Assembly: GCA_012934845.2 (NCBI GenBank)
Contig: WNNJ02003143.1
Location: forward strand, 1 to 64,000
DNA from: Pomphorhynchus laevis
Lineage: Eukaryota; Acanthocephala; Palaeacanthocephala; Echinorhynchida; Pomphorhynchidae
Length of the DNA: 64,000 bases
Direction: 5' to 3'
Shown: positions 1 to 12,168 of the stretch, piece by piece
Numbering within the stretch: position 1 is the stretch's first letter
Layout: each line of letters opens with the position of its first letter
The notes under the pieces: generated by a model
Seen by the model: only the letters and a program-made list of their open reading frames with translations
Told to the model about the DNA's origin: nothing
The model's database searches: none
Position numbers and translations under genes: made by a program

Positions 1-383
1 ATTACAATTGATATTGTGCTTTGCTTTAAACTTTAACAAATTATCCTATAAATTATTTGTATTGTATCACGAAATTAGCAGATGTTCTATCTCATCGTTT
101 TTCGTATTAATGAATACACAATATACTGCCGTAATTTTCAAGAGGAATTTTGAATTCATAGTCGTATGTATCTCTATTTTTACCGTGTGAAACAAAAAGC
201 AATCATTGTAAAAAAGGACAGGCACATGTGCGAATTTCCAATAGAAAGAGTAGGTATGTGTAAATATTAAATGTGTTAATTTATTAAATAAGAATAAAGT
301 TTTACTTTTACCTAAAAACAAAACTATCTTTACCAAAAATTTTTCTAAACATAATTCACATTGCAAAAGGCAATCGGATGAAT

Positions 384-572
384 TAAATCAGCTAACTGAG
401 TCTACGTATTGTTATATAATTATAAAATAAACAAAACATAATAATGCTAAATCAAAATTTAATAATTAAATAATAAAATAAAAAATTGTTACAAGATTTT
501 TTATAATTTATATCAAGTTAAAATAAAAAAATTGAAATTTAAAAATAAAAGTCATTTTTATGATTTGATCTG
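384..572 (+). repeat. AT-rich dispersed repeat family 1, arm copy
   Basis: This stretch begins with AAATCAGCTAACTGAGTC and runs through an A/T-rich body to AAAAGTCATTTTTATGA. The same block recurs at 667-880, and in reverse at 37912-38106 and 48262-48466, so it is a dispersed repeat. No reading frame is evident. Here it runs straight into a perfect foldback at 562-671, and a second copy follows head to tail. The element class is unclear: no terminal inverted repeats are visible. Confidence 0.75.
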
Positions 573-671
573 TCAGAAATACTTAAACTATGTATTCTGT
601 ATGCCACTTCATTTTTAAAAATAAAGTGGCATACAGAATACATAGTTTAAGTATTTCTGACAGATCAAATC
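562..671. repeat. Perfect 48-bp inverted repeat (foldback)
   Basis: Bases 562-609 are the exact reverse complement of 624-671, with a 14-base spacer. All 48 positions pair. It sits at the junction between two tandem copies of AT-rich repeat family 1. The arms include the outer GATTTGATCTGTCAG of that repeat, so part of the flank was copied back in inverse orientation. It could be templated repair or an assembly fold. Confidence 0.95.
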
Positions 672-880
672 AGCTAACTGAGTCTACGTATTTAATATAA
701 TTATAAAATAAACAAAACATAATAATGCTAAATCAAAATTTAATAATTAAATAATAAAATAATAATTGTTTTTAGATTTTCTATAATTTAAATCAAGTTA
801 AAAATAAAAATAAAAAATAAAAAATAAAATTTAAAATAAACGTCATTTTTATGAATTGACTAATAAATAACAGACGTTGT
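667..880 (+). repeat. AT-rich dispersed repeat family 1, second arm copy
   Basis: It starts with AAATCAGCTAACTGAGTC and ends AATAAATAACAGACG. It matches 384-572 and, in reverse orientation, 37912-38106 and 48262-48466 closely. The reversed copies stop at the same two edges, which defines a unit of roughly 200 bp. No coding content is seen. Confidence 0.8.
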
Positions 881-960
881 AACATAACACAATATGTTAT
901 TAATAACAGACGTCGTAACATAACACAATATGTTAAATAAACATAACACAATATGTTATT
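861..960 (+). repeat. Short tandem array at the edge of repeat family 1
   Basis: The words AATAACAGACG and AACATAACACAATATGTTA repeat two to three times with a period of about 35 bp and then about 24 bp. The array follows the end of the family 1 copy directly. ACAATATGTTA contains a short palindrome. No function is inferred. Confidence 0.8.
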
Positions 961-2520
961 TATTTTAAAGTAAAAACCTAATAAATATTCATTATATTAC
1001 CACAATTGAAGAGCATAATTTATATATTCAATAAATTCTCAATTTTGAAAAATATTAGTAAAAAATCGCTTTTTAAAAATATAAACAAGAATTACAAAAG
1101 CGGAATTTACATCAACTTATAACACAGGTATAAATTATAAAGATTATTTTTCCTTACCACTGTAAAATGTCAAACGATATTCACCCTCACCTTATCGTCA
1201 TCATCCTCCTAAATCCCTAACACGGTAGCAGACAGATATACAGTATAGAACACATCGTACGATTTTTATATCCTTATTCTCTTTTGTCTATCTCATGCGT
1301 TCGCTCTATTTCTTCCCATTTCTTTAGTGTGTCATGTAGTATCATCAACACCACGATTATAAACCACGATTCTCATATGGCTATCACCATCAGATCAACA
1401 ACCGTAATAACCGTCGACAACAAAGCTACAATAATATATCATCATTATCGTCGTAATAAACGTCTCACAATCAGCATATTTTACAGCGAAAACAGAAACG
1501 TTTTTTAACGCCGAAATCTAACAATACTGAAGAAATAGTCCTTTAAAACTTTGATATTCATCCTCCGGCAATATATATTGTGGTATGAATTACACGATTC
1601 ATTAATGCGAAATACTGCTAGTAAGTAAATGTAAAACGAACATTTCCCATCTTTTTTAATTTTAATATTCATCGTGATAATAAGATAAATAGATAATGTA
1701 ATTAGAGCATCGTACAATAGTTTCGCAATCGATTTCTTTGATCTTTCAACTCAATCCGTATCAATATCTATCAATTACATACTTGGATTAATATTTATAC
1801 ATACATATTGAATGTGTCTAGAAAGAGGCTAACAAAGTTGAAGAACATTAGAAAATAAAAAAAAATATTCTTTTAATGTATTACTAGATATTATATAGAG
1901 CAAACATAAAAAGAAATTTAATTGACATTAGAAATTGTTGTTATCGTTAAGAAAAAAAAGTCTTTTGAAGAAGCAATTGTTGCATTAATAGCACAATATA
2001 TTTGTTATGATAATAACACAATCGAACAAAGTGTAAACGATGAACAACGAAATAACAGCTTGTCGCGTAAATAATAGCGATACAATTAAACTCGTTATCG
2101 TATCAGCAGATCATCTGTCAGCATACAGATATTTTTTTAATTAGTAAAATTAACTCAGTCAATGTTGAACATTATTAGCTGAAAACATATGAGCATGTTA
2201 TTGCAGGCATGCCGTTGCTAATCTAATATTATTCTCTTTCACATACATTTTTGGTTGATGCATTTTTTATCAATACAAGCCGTAGCAACAATTTAAAGCT
2301 GTTTTTCAAAATACAATTCTACATATGGAAGAAATACATATGGAAATCAATTGTATAAAACCGACAAATTGAAAGCAAAGTTTATCTATTTTTCTAAGTA
2401 TATGTCAAATGCGTCTTTAAATTGATTTAATCGTTGTTTCTGACTTTAACGAATGTGAAATGTACACAACTAATAGATGTCCCACATTATTGCCACGTCA
2501 ATTTTAAAATCACGTACAAT
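961..2520. other. AT-rich stretch without recognisable genes
   Basis: About 1.5 kb of AT-rich DNA with a less AT-rich patch at 1180-1480. The longest open frames (1284-1508 on plus, 1505-1717 on minus, about 70 residues) have no recognisable domain and low-complexity composition, so I do not call them genes. Nothing else was identified. Confidence 0.6.
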
Positions 2521-2559
2521 TAAAGTTAAAGTGTTAATTACAAATCAGATCAGGTTAGC

Positions 2560-2839
2560 GTATATTAAATTATAAATTAAAAATAATGATAAATAAAAAT
2601 AAAATAATAAAAAAATAAATAATTATACATAAACAATAAATAGTTGTTATAATATAACTATATTCTGTTATAATTACATTCGTGTGCCATGTAATCTGTT
2701 TTTTAGATGTAATCTGTTTTTTCTAAAAAACATATATAACTATATCTTATAATAACCTATATCTATATAACTATAACGTTTTTAATTATAATAAAAATTA
2801 AAATTCAAAATAAAAGTCGATTTTTATTAATTGATTAAT
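2560..2839 (+). repeat. Repeat family 1, left part split by a LINE
   Basis: A/T-rich sequence resembling the 5' arm of the long family 1 copy at 21770-22350, ending AAAAGTCGATTTTTATTAATTG. The continuation lies at 5247-5540 on the other side of the LINE. Together they look like one older copy cut by the LINE. Confidence 0.6.
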
Positions 2840-5229
2840 CTGAGAAATTTTATTTTCCTCACTTCCGCTTGTAAGCGATGGAGGTAGAAAATACAGTCAA
2901 TTTATATACAAAAATGTCAGCTTATTATTGTACTTATCGAGCTAGTCGTCATCCATCACGAGGACGAAAAGTGTGCAGAAGTTGTGGGAACGTTACGAAA
3001 TGACGATATCGAATCTACTTTGCGCAAACTCCATGTAGAAAGAACTGAACATGAAAACAGATGGAGAAGGTCACAACATGAAAGTCCACAGAAACGACAG
3101 TAACAGTCAGAATTTCTTGAATGACAAGGCAACCTGATCATACAAAATTTGTCATGGTAACCATGAGTAGATATTCTCCAAACAAGCGGTCGGTTTGCAT
3201 TAAATGGCATTTTCCAATTATTCTGAAGAAATACCGGAGTGCAATAAATAGCAGGATCAAGTTTTGCAACAGAAATCTGCGTATTGCTGAGATGGATCGA
3301 GAGTGCCGGTGTTATAGGCAGATTAAACGAATTTGCAAAGGTATACGCACACGATGAGAGTTGAGATAACGCTGACACTAATGTCGAAGAGGTCATGGGT
3401 GAGAGCCCTGTGATACGTTTAATATACCTCCATTGAAGCGAATCAAATTTGCGGAAATTAGCAGTAGTAAGATCAAGCCAGATCGCCTGAATACCATATG
3501 TCAATATAGGAAGGATCATCACCTTAAAGAATTTTAGGGCACCGTCGAAGGACAAATTACCTATGTTTCTGAAGGAATACATTCTTTCAGTTGCCTTGAC
3601 ACACTTGTTGGAAATATGTTTCGAGAATGTCCATTTCGAATTTAAAACAATACCAAGGTAGGAATACTCACAACAAAATTCAAAATTGCTATTTCGATAT
3701 TGCAATGAGTCATCACCGCGTAGACGGCCACCCTTCCTGAATTTTATAGCTCGGGACTTATCTAGATTTACCACTATAAAATTTTGTGTGCAGTAGGTAT
3801 CTAGACGATTCAATGACATTGTTGCTGAATCAATATCATGAGAAAGTATGACTAAATCATCTGCATACATTATGCAGCTGGATCTACCGCTTTGACAAAC
3901 AAAGAAGGGAAGGTCACTAACGAATAGCGTGAAAAGCAGCGGGCCTTCAAGGATCCCCTTGTAACACCCCTCGATTTTGGATCAAGTGTTGTGACAATTG
4001 CAGTCCATCCGAAATACGAATTTCATTAGGCGACAATATGGCTGCAAGTAGTTTTAACATTGGACCGCGTATGTGAAACTCGAAATGAAGCTTGCTTAGT
4101 AAGAGAGACCGATTCACAGAGTCAAACGCCTTTGTAAAATCAATAAATAACGCATACATGCATGAATTTGCTGCGAAACGCTGTTTTACCCTTTCTCTTA
4201 AAGTAGAAATCGCCCCAACTGTAGATCTACCTGGTCGAAATCCATATTGTTCATTCGCTATACGTGAACCACATGATCGCATAATACGACGGTGAACTAG
4301 CGAAGTCAATAGTTTATAGGCATGATTTGTTAAGGCTATTCCTCGATAAGAGTTCGTAGATAAAGGATCTGTTTTGCCTTTATACATAACTTTTATGGTC
4401 GCTTCTTTCCAGGACTTAGGAATAGGACATCCAAACAGAATAGAATTGTAAAGCCCCAACCAGAATGGCTCTAATATATGTAGAGACTGTTTGATATGCT
4501 CTATGCATAACCCATCAGGGCCAGCCGCCTTTCTTATCGATATAGAAAATACACAAGCTCTTAACTCCTGAAGAGTAAATGGAGAATTTAAGATCTGATC
4601 AATGTCATGATTTATTTCCGTAAAGGAGAATTGTGAAAGTAATAAAGGATACGAAGAAGAAACATATTCATTCAAGGGATCGTACAAAACAGCCCTGAAA
4701 TGATTTTCCCACTTATCAAGAGGAATCTTAGATGATAATGCAAGTTGTCTAACTTTCAACTTCCAAGGGTATATTTCAGCATCCTTTAAAATACGTTGTT
4801 CTTCGGTCTTAAAATGCTTGTCTTTCAAACAATTAGTAGAAGATCGATAGATCAACTTTAAGTCCCTAAATTCCTTACTTTCGCGTGCTCTGAATGTCGG
4901 AAGTTTATGCATAGCAATGAGTTTACTACGAAGTTGACGCAAATACAGAGGAATTTTGAATGGTGAGCACGTCGGTTTCTGAGTAGATGCAAAGCAACAT
5001 TCTAAGAGTGTATCTCGAACTTCGAGGTACCTCGAACCATCAGTACCAAGCAAATTAGTTGTAAGCGATGATAATCTAGGGTTTCTTAGATCTAGTCTAC
5101 GACTCCGCTGTGAGATCGACTGTACGAGTGATGACGTCATCACATCATCAAGAATGAGCTTGAAAATGACTGGCTTATGTTTTCTGCGTAAAGACCATTT
5201 GCTTTCTAGGCATAGGCGAGCTGATGTTA
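2840..5229 (-). mobile_element. 5'-truncated LINE with 17-bp target site duplication
   Basis: The element is bounded by an exact 17-bp direct repeat, TTTATTAATTGATTAAT, at 2823-2839 and 5230-5246. It carries one reverse transcriptase gene read on the minus strand whose frame is still open at the 5' junction, so insertion cut the element short within ORF2. The 3' end is at 2840 and has no long poly(A). It landed in a copy of AT-rich repeat family 1. The exact duplications suggest a moderately young insertion even though the gene is frameshifted. Confidence 0.85.
2956..5229 (-). pseudogene. LINE reverse transcriptase, 5'-truncated and frameshifted
   Basis: The minus-strand frame is open from the 5' junction through 3947 and continues in another frame from about 3940 to 2956. 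One frameshift just after the QGDP motif separates them. RT landmarks in order are AAGPDGLCIEHIK, YRGIALTNHAYKLL, NEQYGFRPGRST, FIDFTKAFDSVN (motif A), GVLQGDP (motif B) and MYADDLVIL (motif C). A Cys/His cluster, CYCRFCGLSCCDLLHLFSC, lies near the C-terminus, as in many LINE ORF2 proteins. The endonuclease domain is missing through truncation. The protein would copy LINE RNA at the target site. The clade is not assigned. Confidence 0.85.
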
Positions 5230-5246
5230 TTTATTAATTGATTAAT

Positions 5247-5540
5247 AAATAACAGACGATGTTTAAGAATAGGGATTATAAGTAATCAGGAAGAACTGCA
5301 ATGCTACCAGGTTTCATCTCCTATTCCTCGACCTAACATAGCAGCGGGGCCAAATACGTGCTAATGACATATTTCCTCTAATGACATTTGACTATTTCTT
5401 ATCCATCCATAAAATTTTTTCGCAAAATAGTTTAAATTTAATTTTAATAATATTGTGTTGATTTATATTTTAACATTTTTTGTTTGATGTTATTTTTATA
5501 GTAACCTAGTTTAAAATATGCACCTATCAAATTATTTTAA
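5247..5540 (+). repeat. Repeat family 1, right part split by a LINE
   Basis: Continues from AAATAACAGACGATG, then carries the family block with CTGCAATGCTACCAGG, CCTCGACCTAACATAGC and GTGCTAATGACATATTTCC. That block matches 21975-22110 and, in reverse, 6910-7020. The tail is AT-rich. No coding potential is seen. Confidence 0.65.
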
Positions 5541-5614
5541 TGATTTTGAAGAAATACAATTTCACTACATATTATGACAATTTTTAAAATTCCATTATTT
5601 AATGTGTTATATTT

Positions 5615-5870
5615 AATCTTCTGATTGTGGTACGACATTATCCCCATAGGTATTATTTCTATTCCTGATACACCAGGGCGCTACTAATAAGCTTGAGTGC
5701 GTCTTATAATCTGCTGACCTAGACCTACATTTCACGTTTCGACCCTTATTAGCTGCTTACTCCGTACACTGGTGCTCAACGGATTCGAACCCACAACATA
5801 TGTATCGCAATTTAACGTTACATCCACTAGATTGACTGCTCTAGTGGTGTAGATATACATTCCTGTATAA
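5615..5870 (-). repeat. tRNA-headed SINE-like repeat
   Basis: On the minus strand a tRNA-like head is visible: a B-box match GGGTTCGAATCC (complement of 5781-5792) about 40 bases after a possible A-box region (complement of about 5825-5846). The body, with GGTACGACATTATCC, is shared with the arms of the foldback unit at 6011-6350. This fits a Pol III-transcribed SINE moved by a LINE. It is not a functional tRNA, because no complete cloverleaf can be drawn. The ends are approximate. Confidence 0.55.
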
Positions 5871-6010
5871 TACTTGTGATAAGGGATCGTATTCTAACAA
5901 TCTATTAGAAACTTACCCTATGTATGTGGTCCGCTAGCCGAGTCACTGTTTTTTCATGAGCCACTTGCAATATATGTTATTAATTTAACTTGCTTGCATC
6001 TGATAGCTCT

Positions 6011-6350
6011 GAGCTGAAATTCTTCTGGTTATGGCACGACATTATCCTCACAGGTATTGCTCCTATACTTGATATAACAATACGCTACTAATCAGCCTGG
6101 ATGGGGCTCATAAGCTGCTGACCCATACCTACATTTCATGTTTCAACCTTTATTATCTGCTTACTCCGTGCACTTGTGCTTATCGAATTCACACTAAGGA
6201 CATCTGTATAGCGATGTCCTGAGTTCGAATCCAATCAGTACCAGTGTACTAATCAGCCATCCAGGATGATTAGTAGCGTATTGTTATATCAAGAATAGGA
6301 ACAATACCTATGAGGATAATGTCGTGTCACAACCAGAAGAATTTCAGCTT
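6011..6350. repeat. Foldback pair of SINE-like units
   Basis: The left arm 6011-6100 and right arm 6261-6350 are roughly 90-bp inverted repeats with only scattered mismatches, starting GAGCTGAAATTCTTCTGG. The spacer holds a degenerate SINE head in one orientation (TTATCGAATTCACACTAAGG) followed by one in the other (GAGTTCGAATCCAATCAG). It is best read as two inverted SINE halves joined head to head. A short open frame across the right arm is incidental. Confidence 0.75.
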
Positions 6351-6689
6351 AGATGCAATCGACCTAAATTATATTTAATATTATATGGTATGCATGATAA
6401 CTTCAGATATTGCATTTTTAGTTATAGTAAAGATGGTACACAAGCAGATTGCAATAATTGGGATAATTATTTACATCACCTTAAGCAACAAAATGCCATA
6501 TTTAAAAATACCATATTAAAAAATGCCGTATTTGAAAATGACGTATTTACACAAATATAAATTAAAATAACTAGCTCAGTCAATACTATTATTTTGTCAT
6601 AAGAATGATATCAGTTAGCTATCAAAAATTTGACTTTTAAGAAAAGTAATAATAATTTCACTCTCGACACTAATTAAATACAGTATTAT

Positions 6690-7290
6690 AATGATCAGTC
6701 GACTATTTTTCTGCTGATTTTCAAGCAAGTTTGAATATTTTTTCTATTTCATACAACGGAGAAGGATAAATCAACAAAATATTATGAAAATATTAAATTT
6801 ACGATATGTAAATCAACAAAATATTATAAAAAATTTGTTAAAACTATTAAGCGAAAATATTTATGGATAGATAATAAACAATATGAATTGTATAAGATAC
6901 ACTAGATAATCGAATTTCATCAGAAATACGTCATTAGCATGTACTTGCTTTCGGTGCTATGTTGTGTCGAGTAATAGAGCCGAGACCTGATAACATAGCA
7001 GTTTCTCTTGATGACATCTAATCTTTATTCTTATACATCGGATATTATTCATTAGTGAATTCATAAAAATTAACTGTTATTTTAAATTTCAATTTTAAAT
7101 ATTAATTTGATAAAAATATAAATTGTATAAAATCTTATATAATTAGTTATCTTTATTTTTAATTTATATATAGTATAAATATTTTAATTATATGAATAAT
7201 AAATATTATATAATTCTAATTATATAAATTTTATATTTTGAATTTATAGTATAAAATACATAGACTCAGTTATCTGATCTGATTTGCTGT
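6690..7290 (-). repeat. Long copy of repeat family 1 (about 600 bp)
   Basis: Read in reverse this stretch follows 21770-22350 over most of its length. Shared blocks include CATTAGCATGTACTTGC, TCGGTGCTATGTTGTGTCG, TAACATAGCAGTTTCTC and CTTGATGACATCTAAT. It ends at ACATAGACTCAGTTATCTGAT, the counterpart of the AACTGAGTCTACGT edge of shorter copies. So the 200-bp units elsewhere are one arm of this longer element. No terminal inverted repeat and no gene were seen, so it is non-autonomous. Confidence 0.75.
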
Positions 7291-7649
7291 GTAAATGTAA
7301 ATAAATGATTCGCTTATAAATAATATTATGGTTTCACAAGTGAAACAGTCATCTATGTATGCATAGTACACTTAAGCTTTACTGCGAGTAAACAACGTTC
7401 TAACATAATATAGATATTATGTTATATATTATATAGCATAATATTATGAATAATATTATAAATATTATTATCCAAATAAAATTATAAATGCTATTGGACA
7501 ACATTCCTTGGACCATTACCGGTGTTGTTAAAAACTACAAAACCGGAAACTGCTAATATGAAAAACTTATCGAGCGTGAAATTTGATAATAATGAAGAGT
7601 GGTTCCGCTACGTCTTTTGACAACGCGATCTTGTGGCTTTGACGTGTGC

Positions 7650-7760
7650 ATACAGAGAAGTCAATAGATAGTGCATGTTCGAGGTTTGAACCCTGTACAT
7701 AGAGTTTACAGTGCACACGCCTCCACCATTCGGTCACGCGGGGCTGAATGTCATTATTAT
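7650..7760 (-). repeat. Possible tRNA-derived SINE head
   Basis: The complement reads GTGACCGAATGGTGGAGGCG, followed about 30 bases later by GGGTTCAAACCTCG. These resemble the D-arm/A-box and the T-arm/B-box of a Leu/Ser-type tRNA, but the stems do not close into a full tRNA. It lies directly upstream of an RT fragment on the plus strand. A chance resemblance cannot be excluded. Confidence 0.4.
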
Positions 7761-7774
7761 TATAAACCGTATCG

Positions 7775-9170
7775 AACGTAATCCAAAGGTGGTTCGCCGA
7801 TGATGTTACCTTTGTAGGTACTGTCGATGATATCAAGTGTGTATGGGATATTTTAACAAACATTGGTTCGGATTATGCTTATTTCGCAAATGAAGTCAAA
7901 ACCCAGCTGTAATATCACGTAGCACTGAACAAGGACTTACTATCTAGTGAAAATATCAATACGAATACAACTAGAATCGAGATTCTTAGTATTCACATTG
8001 GAACCCCAGCCTACGTCTTGACCTTCACACATTCGAAGATCACTAAGTGGATGGCTTCAATCAGGCGACTATGCCAAGTGGCCGAAGTTGATCCCCATAT
8101 CGCACATGTGGGCCTCACTAAATCTGTTCAGATGAAATGAAGCTACTACACTCGCGCTATCCTATGCAAAGTCTAAATTGACCCAGCTTATATTGATGAT
8201 AAAGAATGAATTGATTCCAGCCCTACTAAATCAAAATGTAGATGACAATTGGAATTTGATTATCACCATGCCGATAAAGTTGGGGGATTAGGAATATATG
8301 ATCCTCGTTTACAGCTTCCTTGGACTATTACAGCTCACTGACGATGTGCGAAACCTACGAAACCGTAATGGGAGGAAATGAGCTCTGCAACATTCAAGGA
8401 ATTGAACTACGCCGTTTTACATCTGATAGAATCACCTCATTTCGTAATAGGCTACATCAATCACCCCTATTAACTGATCATATTATTGCCAACCGGCTTG
8501 CTCATATTTGTCTGGACGGCACTTGTTCCTTGCTAAATGCGTTACCGTTATCAATCGATAATTTCCGATTGTCTCCTCGTGAGTTTAAGGATGCTATTTA
8601 TACCCGATATGGATGGACTCTAGTAGATTTAGTCAAGAACTTATGCAAGTGCAGTTTAAGTTTAGATATGTCACACGCTATGAGCTGCAAGAAATGCGGG
8701 CTTCCTTCGATCAGGCACGATTTGATTCGTAATTTAATGGCAAGCATTATTTCGGAAGTATTTCCTTGTGTGGAAATTGAACCAACATAATCTCCAGTGC
8801 CGACCGGATTTTCGATGGAATCAACTACAACGACTCTAGATTTAAATGCACGATTGGACATTTCATGTATGGGGTTGGGAGGATCAAGATTTGAGCGAAC
8901 ATTTTTTGATGTCACTATCTTCTTTACAGTTGTCAACTGCAGCCCATCTTCTTCGTTTCAATATAACGAATTAAGGAAGGTAGCCAAATATGAAGAACGT
9001 GTACGCAGAATCGAACACGGATGTATTCGTTAGTATTTTCGACAGTGGGAGGTTTTGGCAGTGATGCTGTGGAAGACTTATCAAGACGATTGCTACGGCG
9101 ATGTCACAGAGAAGCACTTTAACTTACTCAGACAATGTTACGAAGATAAAGGGGAGGTTGTCTTTTAAAC
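7775..9170 (+). pseudogene. Endonuclease-tailed reverse transcriptase, copy 1 (C-terminal half)
   Basis: The plus strand starts near the RT catalytic motif (RWFADDVTFVG, 7788-7820), continues as broken pieces through the thumb-like region (KVGGLGIYDPRL), and has readable frames at 8320-8790 and 8797-9033. The second half carries LCKCSLSLDMSHAMSCKKCG, then IRHDLIRN, EIEPT, ARLDISCMG and RFERTFFDVTIF. This Cys/His cluster followed by RH..IR and a late D..D/FDV block resembles in layout the restriction-like endonuclease of R2-type LINEs. The same order occurs at 52556-53109 on the minus strand. The N-terminal part is absent and several stops or frameshifts are present, so it is dead. Confidence 0.7.
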
Positions 9171-9581
9171 TTGCGCGTGCATCATCTGCTTGCATGCACG
9201 CGGCACAGTCGACCTGTGGAAGGGCGACTTTTTTAACTTAAAAAAACTGACTAACTTAATAAGATTTTTATGTAGTATTTACCATGATATTATACATTAC
9301 GGACCATTTGAGGGTAACGATTTTTGTACATTCTTCAATAAATAAGTCTCATTAACAAAATAATAATGATTTTCCTAACAAAAATAATACATAGGAAAAA
9401 TAGAATTAAAACAAAAATAGAAAGAAAAGCCGTCAGAAATCATCGTCTACCGAAAATACTTGTCCACTTCTTTCATCATCTTCATGGTCGCAGGTCCAGT
9501 AGGATCTATGCAATCCAACCAATCCAACACGCCGCCCTTCGACTAATCCACCCAAAGTCTTTCAACTCACGACGAGTCCAA

Positions 9582-11948
9582 TCAAGGCGGACTATGCTTG
9601 GGTAATCTCGAGATGAAGGAGCTTGAAGAAATCCTTAGTCCTTTGCTTCTGGGGGACGTCCTCGTGAGAAGACAAATCCCGAGATAGTCCCAAGTACCCC
9701 AAGAGGCGCACCTTGAGGTTATCCCATTCAATGACAGATGCTGGGCCCGTTTCAGAGCCCACCTAGCTTTCTTCAGGATACGTTTAAGTCTATCCAGGTC
9801 AGCTTTCGCCGACCAATTCACCGTAACGGTGAACCCCAGATATTTTACTCGACTCGTGAAGATGGGGAGTGGTTGATGCTGCAAAATGGAGGAGAGTGTA
9901 GAGAGTGCTAGTCTCTTAAGTTTCTTTTTGGTGGCAGGAACGCCATTAAAGACAACCACCTGTGATTTAGAGGAGTTTAAAATAAGATTGGATGGGGGCA
10001 ACTGATCTTTTAATCTTAAAAAGAAACGGCTGATGTCAGAGATTACATCTTTGCACCTGCGTCCAGAGAACAAGGCTGTGGTATCATCAGCATATACCAC
10101 TAGATGTTGATCACGTTTAAAATTCTTGAATAATACAATGGATGCAGCAAGATATAAGATAGGAGAAAGTGGGGATCCTTGAGGTACACCTGTAATAGGG
10201 TAGAACTGACGCGCATCAGGGTCGTCTTCATAGTAGAACCGCTTGGTGTACAACAATATCTCCACCCTGTTAACAATTCTCGCAGGCAACCCGAGGGACC
10301 TGAGAGAGGAGATAACGAAGGGAATGGAGATCCGGTCAAATGCAGCTGAAAAATCAAGAAAAACAGCCACAGCAAGCTGATGACTATTATCCTGACAAAA
10401 CTGATGCACTTCACCAATTGCTGAATGGACCGAGCGCCCTTTGACAAACCCATGAAAACTCGGTGGGATCAAATTACGCCTACATAAATGAACGCGGATT
10501 CTACGCGCAAGCGCTTTCTCGTAGATGGATATGAGGGCGTTTTGAATCGAGATGGGCCGCAGATCTTTAGGACAAGTGATTAATCTCTTTTTAGGTAAAA
10601 AACTCGACGGCTGATGTTGATTTCCGCTATGTCAGACGGGGAGGCTAATAGCATTGTGATGGCGACCTCCTTTCTCTGACTGTATGTCAAAAGCTGACAG
10701 ACACGAGTGGTGAGTGGCGCGTGGGATTTGGAGGTGCCCGGGAGTGGTCCCCAGGAGTTAAGGATATCTGTAACAGACAAGTCCCTACTCCTGAAGTCAC
10801 ACCAAGGCGGGATTGGTTGGGGAGAATGAGTGGCTCCATAATTGTGTAAGGAAAGTGACTCCTCTAAAACTTTGTCAAGGCCTATGCTACCAATCCAAAC
10901 CAAGGCTCTATCCTTCCAGCAAACAAATTTCTCCTTCTTGAATATCTTCCAGAAGGAAGCCTGAGAAGGGTTTTGGTGAGCAATGCTTGCCCTATCCCTG
11001 CTCAGCTGGAGCCTATATCTAGAGCTCCAATATTCATTCGAGAGGATATGTCTGGCGGAAACAGAGAGATTGGGAAGGTGCAACATTTTAGCTAGGACCT
11101 TGAGCTTTGTTGGAGTAGGATTGTATATTCGACCTTTATAGGTAGTCGAAAGGATCGCGGTAGCTTGCGATGAGAGGTAGGAATTAAATTCGGTCAAACT
11201 CTCAATTCCAATTCTGGGGAAGAGTTGGATAGCTGCCTGAAAGAAGGCCACTCTAATAGGATCAAAGTGAAACCTTCTTCTAAGCAACGTATCGTCCTCT
11301 AGCCGCCAGCGAATTAGGTCATGAGAGGTGGTCTGTTGTTGACGCGACTGCTCGGTGCAAATGGGTTTCAACAACCACATCTTATGTAGCAGTAATATGT
11401 CGAGGAGAGAATTTGTTGTAGAGCAATGAAAGGTTGGGGAAGGTGGTTTATGAATAAGATAGTCGATCCTTGCTCTGCGGAGTGCTGCATTAATCCAACG
11501 ACCAGTTCTGTCGTTGAAGTCACCAAGTAACATGTCATAACCGCTCCCCAATATTTGATCCAGGAGGTCACGGTTCTTTGTGAATTTCTCCTGGCCGAAT
11601 ATAGACATTGGCTATGCTTATACGCTTACCGTTCTTACAAAGTGATATAGCTAAACAAGATAGGGCTGGACAAGAGTAGTTTAATAGGAGGGATGATCTT
11701 AAGGAGCTTTTTACTAGGGTTAAAAGACCTTGTGATGAAGAGGAGTGAGGGGGGGTTATGTAAGGAGTAAAGTGGGTGTATATGTGCTTAGGGATAAATC
11801 GAGTAATATCCTTGGGGAGACGGATAGACCGCGTCTCCTGAAGGACTATAACATCTGCATCTCTACCAGATAGAAGGCTAAGGGCGGAAGCACCTCCCGA
11901 ATTCCACTGAAGGATATTCAGTGAAAAAGGTCCTTGATTACTTCCCAT
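9582..11948 (-). pseudogene. Jockey-like ORF2 (endonuclease + RT), copy A
   Basis: The apurinic-type endonuclease comes first: LNILQWNSGGASAL, DADVIVLQETR, GDFNDRTGRWI and TSHDLIRW. RT follows: FHGFVKGRSVHSAIGEV, AVFLDFSAAFDRISI (motif A), GVPQGSPLSPILY (motif B) and LVVYADDTTALF (motif C). There is no RNase H, as usual for Jockey elements. The start at 11948 matches the aligned start in copies B, C and D. The frame shifts near 11580 and again near 10580; otherwise it is open. The enzyme would nick the target and prime cDNA synthesis. Confidence 0.9.
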
Positions 11949-12168
11949 TGCGTTAGATTAGTTGGACCGAAGTGGGACGCCCTCCAACCTAGTCGCAGAG
12001 CTAGAGTGCGGAAAAGTCGCCTTTACCGCTTCCCGTCACGACAAATGGAGTCGCTTGAACCCCTAGGGCAACATCTTCATTTCCCTTCGAGGCCTTCTCT
12101 TTCAGCAATTTCCCCATCTTCAGGGGGAACTGTATGTGCCAAGGCACCGCGTTTCTTCGATTTCTGCA

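Noticed and set aside
67-366. 99-residue minus-strand open frame
   Set aside because: Low-complexity, hydrophobic composition in AT-rich DNA; no domain and no context.
5781-5850. A true tRNA gene
   Set aside because: Only A- and B-box-like words are present; stems do not close and the block is part of a repeated unit.
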